Source of the DNA: Dyella sp. A6
Lineage (GTDB): Bacteria; Pseudomonadota; Gammaproteobacteria; Xanthomonadales; Rhodanobacteraceae
Assembly (NCBI RefSeq): GCF_036320485.1
Contig: NZ_CP132911.1
Span: forward strand, 3,596,001 to 3,660,000
Direction of reading: 5' to 3'
DNA length: 64,000 nucleotides
The position numbers were made by a program, and so were the translations under genes. The notes under the pieces were generated by a model that did no database searches, had not been told where the DNA came from, and was given only the letters and a program-made list of their open reading frames with translations. Shown here in pieces: positions 58,558 through 64,000 of this stretch. Position 1 is the stretch's first letter, and each line of letters begins with the position of its first letter.

Positions 58558-59967
58558 TCAGATCGCGTAGTACATCTGGAATTCCAGCGGATGCGTGCTG
58601 GCGCGGTACCGGGTCACTTCCTGCATCTTCAGCGCGATGTAGCCGTCGATGAAGTCGTCGGTCATGACGCCGCCGGCCTTGAGGAACTCGCGGTCCTTGT
58701 CCAGCGCTTCCAGCGCGGCATCCAGGCTGGCGCACACTTGCGGGATGTTCTTTTCTTCTTCCGGCGGCAGGTCGTACAGATCCTTGTCGGCCGGCGCACC
58801 CGGGTCGATCTTGTTCAGGATGCCGTCGAGACCCGCCATCATCAGCGCGGTGAAGGTGAGGTAGCCCGACTGCATCGGATCGGGGAAACGCACTTCGATA
58901 CGGCGGCCCTTCGGGCTGGACACGTACGGGATGCGGCAGCTCGCCGAGCGGTTGCGCGCCGAGTAGGCCAGCATCACCGGCGCCTCGAAGCCCGGCACCA
59001 GGCGCTTGTAGCTGTTGGTGGTGGAGTTGGCGAAGGCGTTGATCGCCTTAGCATGCTTGAAGATGCCGCCGATGTACCACAGCGCGGTCTGCGACAGGCC
59101 GCCGTACAGGTCGCCGGCAAACAGGTTCTCGCCGTTCTTGCTGAGCGACTGGTGCACGTGCATGCCGCTGCCGTTGTCGCCCACGATGGGCTTGGGCATG
59201 AAGGTGACGGTCTTGCCGTTCTGGTGCGCCACGTTCTTGATCACGTACTTCAGGGTGATCAGCTCGTCGGCCTTCTTCACCAGCGTGTTGAACTTCACGC
59301 CGATCTCGCACTGGCCGGCGTTGGCCACCTCGTGGTGATGCACTTCCACTTCCTGACCCAGCGACTCGAGCACCTTGCACATGTCGGCACGCAGGTCACC
59401 CAGCGAGTCGACCGGCGACACCGGGAAGTAGCCGCCCTTCACGCCGGGACGGTGGCCCATGTTGCCGTCCTCGTACTTGAAGCGCGAGCTCCAGGCGGCC
59501 TCTTCGGACTCGATTTCGTAGAACACGCGGCCCATGTCGTTCTGCCAGCGCACCGAATCGAAGATGAAGAACTCGGGCTCCGGTCCGAAGAAAGCAGTGT
59601 CGGCCACGCCGGTGGACTTCAGGTACGACTCGGCGCGCTTGGCGATGGAGCGCGGATCACGGCCGTAGGCCTGCATGGTGCTCGGCTCCAGCACGTCGCA
59701 ATGGATCACCATCTGCGGGTGTGCGCTGAACGGGTCCAGATAGGCGGTTTCCGGATCGGGCATCAGGATCATGTCCGACTCGTTGATGCCCTTCCAGCCA
59801 CTGATGGAGGAGCCGTCGAACATCTTGCCGTCCTCGAAGGTCGACTCGTCGATGGCGTGCGCCGGAAAGGTGACGTGATGGTGCTTGCCGAGCATGTCGG
59901 CAAAACGGAAGTCGACGAACTCGACCTCGTGTTCCTGGATCAGGTCGAGCACTTGCTGGGCATTCAT
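58558..59967 (-). CDS. glnA: Glutamine synthetase, type I
   Basis: A 469-residue GS, the same length as E. coli GlnA. The beta-Grasp domain opens [20 protein letters not shown] and has the latch region [12 protein letters not shown]. Metal and glutamate sites appear in [30 protein letters not shown], and [20 protein letters not shown]. The adenylylation site Tyr398 is in [11 protein letters not shown], so activity is probably controlled by GlnE. ATG 59967 is chosen over an upstream ATG at 60024 for length and for the GAGG before it. It is transcribed apart from the glnK-amtB operon, after a terminator. Confidence 0.98.
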   Translation of the reverse strand: MNAQQVLDLIQEHEVEFVDFRFADMLGKHHHVTFPAHAIDESTFEDGKMFDGSSISGWKGINESDMILMPDPETAYLDPFSAHPQMVIHCDVLEPSTMQAYGRDPRSIAKRAESYLKSTGVADTAFFGPEPEFFIFDSVRWQNDMGRVFYEIESEEAAWSSRFKYEDGNMGHRPGVKGGYFPVSPVDSLGDLRADMCKVLESLGQEVEVHHHEVANAGQCEIGVKFNTLVKKADELITLKYVIKNVAHQNGKTVTFMPKPIVGDNGSGMHVHQSLSKNGENLFAGDLYGGLSQTALWYIGGIFKHAKAINAFANSTTNSYKRLVPGFEAPVMLAYSARNRSASCRIPYVSSPKGRRIEVRFPDPMQSGYLTFTALMMAGLDGILNKIDPGAPADKDLYDLPPEEEKNIPQVCASLDAALEALDKDREFLKAGGVMTDDFIDGYIALKMQEVTRYRASTHPLEFQMYYAI

Positions 59968-60116
59968 GGGGAACCTCGACTGGAGTAGATGACTGGTTAG
60001 GGATAGCAAGCGCCATGCCATCAACGGAATGGCGCCATGCCTTTGATCTGGCGGGCCATCACGCCGGATGGCCCGCTTGCACTCGCATCATAACCGGGCG
60101 AACACGGAGAAGTATT

Positions 60117-60161
60117 GCACCAAAATCGGGCACGCCACATCGCCCCCTGGGCGTGCCCGAT
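60117..60161 (-). terminator. Intrinsic terminator of the glnK-amtB operon
   Basis: On the minus strand a 12-base-pair stem (ATCGGGCACGCC paired with GGCGTGCCCGAT, about 60125-60161) is followed by TTTTGGTGC. It starts just after the amtB stop at 60166 and precedes the glnA start region. Confidence 0.9.
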
Positions 60162-60165
60162 GGCA

Positions 60166-61521
60166 TCAGCTTTCGTAAGCGGTCTCGCCATGCGAGGTGA
60201 TATCCAGGCCCTCGCGCTCCGCCTCGGTCGATACCCGCAGGCCGAACAGCAGCTTGACCACGAAATAAGCCGCCACGGAGACCAGACCGCTCCACACCAG
60301 GGTGATACCCACACCGAGCGCCTGCACGCCCAGCTGCTGCAGCATCGTGCTGTTGCCGCTGCCGAAACCGGTACCGCCAAGGGCCGGGGCACTGAAGACG
60401 CCGGTCAGCAAGGCGCCCAGAATACCGCCGAGACCGTGCACGCCGAACACATCGAGCGCATCGTCGGCACGCAGAATCTTCTTCAGGCCAGTCACACCCC
60501 AGACGCAGACCACGCTGGCCAGGGCACCGATCGCCAGCGAACCCATCGGCCCGACCGTGCCACATGCCGGCGTAATCGCCACCAGCCCGGCCACTGCACC
60601 GGACGCTCCGCCAACCATCGACGGCTTACCCTTGGTGACCGCCTCCAGCCCCAGCCAGGCCAGCACCGCCGCCGCCGTGGCGAGCAGGGTGTTGATGAAG
60701 GCCAGGCCCGCACCCGCGTTGGCTTCCAGGTTGGACCCCGCATTGAAGCCGAACCAGCCCACCCACAGCAGCGAGGCACCGATCATGGTGAAGGTGACGT
60801 TGTGCGGCTTCATCGACTCGCGCCCCAGGCCCAGGCGCGGCCCGACCATGTACGCGCCGACCAGGCCCGCGATACCGGCGTTGATGTGCACCACCGTACC
60901 GCCGGCAAAGTCCAGCGCGCCCTTGGCGAACAGGAAGCCGTTCGGGCCACACCACACCATGTGCGCGATCGGCAGATAGGCAAAGGTGAACCACAAGGCG
61001 GTGAAGGCGAGCACCGCACGAAAGCGCATGCGCTCGGCGAACGAGCCCACGATCAACGCACCGGTAATACCGGCGAAAGTGGACTGGAACACCACGAACA
61101 CCTGCTCGGGCAACGCGACCCCGGGCGTGAAGGTGGCGGCCAGGCTGTCCCTGGTGACTCCGTGCAGGAACAGCTTGTGCAGGTTGCCGATGAAGGCGCC
61201 ATCGCCATTGAACGCCAGGCTGTAGCCATAGATGGCCCACAGCACCAGGATCATCGAAAACACCGTCATCACCTGCATCAGCACCGAGAGCACGTTCTTC
61301 GAACGCACCAGGCCACCGTAGAACAATGCCAGGCCGGGCACCGTCATCAACAACACCAGCAGGGTGGATGTCAGCATCCAGGCGACGTCGCCCTTGTCGA
61401 CGACCGGTGCCGGCGTTGCCGCATGGGACATGGGCGACACCATCCACATGGCGAATACGACGAACATCAACGTCCACGCCGGTAGCGCTCGAGCGGATCG
61501 GGAAAGCATGATCTGTTTCAT
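60166..61521 (-). CDS. amtB: Ammonium transporter
   Basis: A 451-residue protein. A cleaved signal peptide is likely (LPAWTLMFVVFAMWMVSPMS, about 14-33), as in E. coli AmtB. Eleven helices follow. The twin-histidine pore is indicated by FAYLPIAHMVW and FGVHGLGGILGALLTG; other markers are LTSTLLVLLMTVPGLALFYG and FNAGSNLEANAGAGLAF. It conducts ammonia/ammonium and is gated by the PII protein encoded 20 bases upstream. ATG 61521 has GAGG about six bases upstream; ATG 61509 is an alternative. Confidence 0.97.
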   Translation of the reverse strand: MKQIMLSRSARALPAWTLMFVVFAMWMVSPMSHAATPAPVVDKGDVAWMLTSTLLVLLMTVPGLALFYGGLVRSKNVLSVLMQVMTVFSMILVLWAIYGYSLAFNGDGAFIGNLHKLFLHGVTRDSLAATFTPGVALPEQVFVVFQSTFAGITGALIVGSFAERMRFRAVLAFTALWFTFAYLPIAHMVWCGPNGFLFAKGALDFAGGTVVHINAGIAGLVGAYMVGPRLGLGRESMKPHNVTFTMIGASLLWVGWFGFNAGSNLEANAGAGLAFINTLLATAAAVLAWLGLEAVTKGKPSMVGGASGAVAGLVAITPACGTVGPMGSLAIGALASVVCVWGVTGLKKILRADDALDVFGVHGLGGILGALLTGVFSAPALGGTGFGSGNSTMLQQLGVQALGVGITLVWSGLVSVAAYFVVKLLFGLRVSTEAEREGLDITSHGETAYES

Positions 61522-61541
61522 GGAAACCTCGCGGGTGAGGA

Positions 61542-61934
<393 letters not shown>

Positions 61935-62696
61935 TCAGAACGATTTGGCGAGCGAGAGAATGCCGGTGGCACGCCCCAGGTAATGCCCGTAGGCATTGGT
62001 GTAGACGCTGCGCGAGGCGTTGGTGTCGTAATAGCCCAGCGATACCGAATAACCGTGCGCGAAGGCACGCGTCACCCCGACTTTCCAGTCGCTGTACGAC
62101 GCGCCGGCGACATTGCGCACATCCTGATGGCCAACGTGCAGATTGAGCGACCAGTCCGGGCTGAATTCGACGTTGTAGGAAAGGTCGATGTAACCGGAGT
62201 TCTTGCTGCCCGGGAAGCCGAACAGGTTGGTGAACGCATGCGAGTACTTCAGCGTGACGCCCTTGTAGCCCAGCGAGCCATAGGCTTCGGTGGTGTAGGG
62301 ACGGGTGAAGCCGGAAGGGTAGGTCCCCGGGTAGTAGTACTCGTACAGGCCTACGTCGTAGCTCCAGTCGCCATGGAAGCTGCCGCGAAAACCGGTGTAC
62401 AGATCGAGCTCGAGGCTGCTGGAAATCGGCGCGGCGTCGGTCGAACCGTCCGACAACCAGCTGATGTTGCTGCCCCACGCACCAGCGTACCAACCGCTGG
62501 CCTGGTCGTATTCGATACCCGGCTGCACCGCCGGTTTCCAGTTCGTCTGCGAAAGACCGCGAAACAGATAGTCGTTGACCACGGCCACGCTACCGGTCAC
62601 TGCACTCTGCGGTGCGTCGTCTGCCATCGTGACGGACGACAACAACGCCGATCCAGCCAACACTCCCCATACCACTCGTCGCATTCGTCGCTTCAT
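61935..62696 (-). CDS. TorF-like/Gcw_chp outer-membrane protein
   Basis: A 253-residue secreted beta-barrel protein. The start at 62696 has a strong GAGGAGG ribosome-binding site and a signal peptide (about 1-27, VVWGVLAGSALLSSVTMADD). The Gcw_chp pattern is clear: GSVAVVNDYLFRGLSQTN near the start, and repeated aromatic strands such as DVGLYEYYYPGTYPSGF and GYKGVTLKYSHAF, ending in LSLAKSF. Members occur beside glnK-amtB in several proteobacteria, so a link to ammonium or nitrogen-limited growth is plausible but untested. It is the first gene of its operon. Confidence 0.88.
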   Translation of the reverse strand: MKRRMRRVVWGVLAGSALLSSVTMADDAPQSAVTGSVAVVNDYLFRGLSQTNWKPAVQPGIEYDQASGWYAGAWGSNISWLSDGSTDAAPISSSLELDLYTGFRGSFHGDWSYDVGLYEYYYPGTYPSGFTRPYTTEAYGSLGYKGVTLKYSHAFTNLFGFPGSKNSGYIDLSYNVEFSPDWSLNLHVGHQDVRNVAGASYSDWKVGVTRAFAHGYSVSLGYYDTNASRSVYTNAYGHYLGRATGILSLAKSF

Positions 62697-63333
62697 CGGT
62701 TGCCTCCTCGTGCCAGAGTGGGCTCGCCGGAAAGTTCGAAGACCTGCCGACGAACATTGCGCAAGCACCCAACGCCCCGGAAGGGTGCGTGGACATACCT
62801 GCCGATTACCGAAAAGAAGCAGCGCTGACGGTTTCGTGCGGCACAGCCGGACACAATGCCCGGGCCCGAAGGCGACGGCGACGTCAGGAACCTATGACAA
62901 GCAGCCGGCCCATGCGGCCGGTGAAACAGGACGGAGCGCCGGTGGCGAGCCGTATGCAAGACATACCGGGGAGAGACGCGGACGACAGCGGTTAGGCTGC
63001 CATCGTGCGTTTCGCGGACAAGCTGGCGTGTTCCCCGTCTGCGGATTCATCACGACCGATGGCGCGTAGTAGTCGCTGCCTCAGGACACGAAATGAACCT
63101 CGCTTGGATTTGATCCTGCCGCAACGAATGATGCATTGCAATATGATGACTTCGGCTTTTTTATTGCCATTTCTCACATATGTTCCGCTTCGCAGCATAC
63201 GGACGCCAGCATCGGGGTTTCGTCTGACTCCTCCATTCGGCCCTTTTCGCACAGCGCTTTTACCCGATAGCACACGTATGCTTTGCGCTCCGAGGCGATC
63301 GCCGTGGTCGTCATTCCATAGAGGCCTGTACAC
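62697..63333. other. Intergenic region between the TorF-like gene and uppP
   Basis: A 637-base gap with no gene I can support. An inverted repeat GCACCC (62765-62770) and GGGTGC (62783-62788) and the palindrome TTGCGCAA (62757-62764) lie 60-90 bases before the TorF-like start. A weak GG-N10-GC motif on the minus strand overlaps the first, so a sigma54/NtrC-type promoter is possible but unproven. Bases about 63110-63200 are AT-rich and hold no clear -35/-10 pair. Confidence 0.4.
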
Positions 63334-64000
63334 GTGACCGACCTGTTCCACGTCATCCTGCTCGGCATCATCGAGGGGATCACCGAATTCCTGCCGATCT
63401 CGTCCACCGGACACCTGCTGATCGCCGAACACTGGCTGGGCGCACGCTCCGACCTTTTCAACGTAGGCATCCAGGCTGGTGCGATCCTGGCGATCACGCT
63501 GGTGTACTGGGAACGCATCTGGCAGCTGCTGACGGGCTGGCGCGAACCGGCGCTGCGCAGTTACCTGCTGAAGCTCGCGGTGGCCTTCCTGATCACCTGC
63601 GTGCTGGGGCTGATCGTCACGCACTACGGCTTCAAGCTGCCCGAAACGGTGACGCCGATCGCCTGGGCGCTGGTGATCGGTGGCGTGTGGATGATCGGCG
63701 CGGAACAGATCGCCGCACGCAAGCCCGACCGCAAGGAGGTGACCTGGACGGTGGCGATCCTGGTCGGCATCGCGCAGATGGTCGCCGGCATCTTCCCGGG
63801 CACCTCGCGCTCGGGCGCCACCATCTTCACCGCACTGCTGTTCGGCACCAGCAACCGCCCGGCGGCCACCGAATTCTCGTTCCTGGTCGGCATCCCGACG
63901 ATGTACGCCGCCACCGGTTACGAGCTGCTGAAAGTGCTGCACAGCGGGGCCGCGGCGCACGAGGACTGGAGCGCGCTGGGTGTGGGCTTCGTAGTGTCGC
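63334..64000 (+). CDS. uppP: Undecaprenyl-diphosphatase (3' end outside window)
   Basis: The visible 222 residues start at GTG 63334. The BacA/UppP motifs are complete: EGITEFLPISSTGH (14-27, with catalytic E14, E18, S24 and H27) and FPGTSRSGATIFTALLFGTS with the key Arg. The enzyme dephosphorylates undecaprenyl pyrophosphate to recycle the lipid carrier of peptidoglycan and O-antigen synthesis. GAGG lies about 10 bases before the start. The last helices are cut off at base 64000. Confidence 0.95.
   Translation, partial: MTDLFHVILLGIIEGITEFLPISSTGHLLIAEHWLGARSDLFNVGIQAGAILAITLVYWERIWQLLTGWREPALRSYLLKLAVAFLITCVLGLIVTHYGFKLPETVTPIAWALVIGGVWMIGAEQIAARKPDRKEVTWTVAILVGIAQMVAGIFPGTSRSGATIFTALLFGTSNRPAATEFSFLVGIPTMYAATGYELLKVLHSGAAAHEDWSALGVGFVVS

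Noticed and set aside
62764..62779. A firm sigma54 promoter before the TorF-like gene
   Set aside because: Spacing GG-N10-GC is present on the minus strand, but only three of six -24 positions match, so I list it only as a weak possibility in the region note.
62992..63960. 322-residue minus-strand open frame overlapping uppP
   Set aside because: It lies opposite uppP, whose active-site motifs are intact. The upstream part is noncoding-like AT-rich sequence.

Overview
The window is high-GC DNA that reads as chromosome of a gammaproteobacterium of the Lysobacterales/Xanthomonadales, most likely Rhodanobacteraceae (Rhodanobacter/Dyella type). This is judged from gene content, not from a database search: a complete Entner-Doudoroff operon, an Oar-type TonB receptor next to a TPR-sulfotransferase, a TorF-like protein with glnK-amtB, DUF802/DUF3348/DUF2894 genes and a long-form Lhr helicase. 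I see no insertion sequence, prophage, CRISPR array, tRNA or rRNA. Genes are densely packed on both strands. The outermost genes (an XRE regulator on the left, uppP on the right) are cut by the window edges.

Layout. 1-1586: MmyB-type XRE regulator divergent from a short-chain dehydrogenase-like protein. 1616-6641: a sigma54-type two-component system divergent from a porin plus a small PstS-like protein. 6830-13351: an envelope cluster with a haem-oxygenase-like diiron protein, a TPR-like lumenal protein, two tandem LAB_N membrane proteins, an ArnT-family glycosyltransferase, an asparagine-synthase-type amidotransferase and a PagL-type lipid A deacylase. 13377-21848: a MarR-led drug efflux operon (outer membrane factor, EmrA, two tandem EmrB copies, FUSC protein) with a large palindromic operator at its promoter. 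22030-32155: mixed genes including a second MmyB-type regulator, an alpha/beta hydrolase, a secreted serine protease, Lhr helicase and a DegV protein.

32441-36387: a tightly coupled four-gene operon DUF3348 - MotA/ExbB-like DUF802 protein with a very long tail - MotB/OmpA-like protein - DUF2894. The channel parts look like an ion-driven stator resembling ZorAB of the Zorya systems, but with different partners; this is the strongest candidate for an undescribed system here. 36481-41662: NTF2-like protein, S10 carboxypeptidase, DMT exporter, DUF2239 protein and an MFS transporter. 41666-47385: zwf-pgl-edd-eda for glucose-6-phosphate catabolism, divergent from a GntR/UTRA regulator with repeated half-sites between them. 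47500-52361: TPR-sulfotransferase and Oar-like TonB receptor, convergent on a shared terminator. 52741-58442: cobalamin riboswitch, btuB and an RND pump without an adjacent adaptor. 58558-62696: nitrogen assimilation (glnA; TorF-like porin-glnK-amtB). 63334-64000: start of uppP.

Connections. Regulators are mostly encoded beside their probable targets (XRE/SDR, RR-HK/porin, MarR/efflux, GntR/zwf operon). The 8.4-13.4 kb and uppP genes all touch lipid-carrier or lipid A chemistry. All starts were chosen by reading frame, signal peptide and ribosome-binding site; several are uncertain and flagged.
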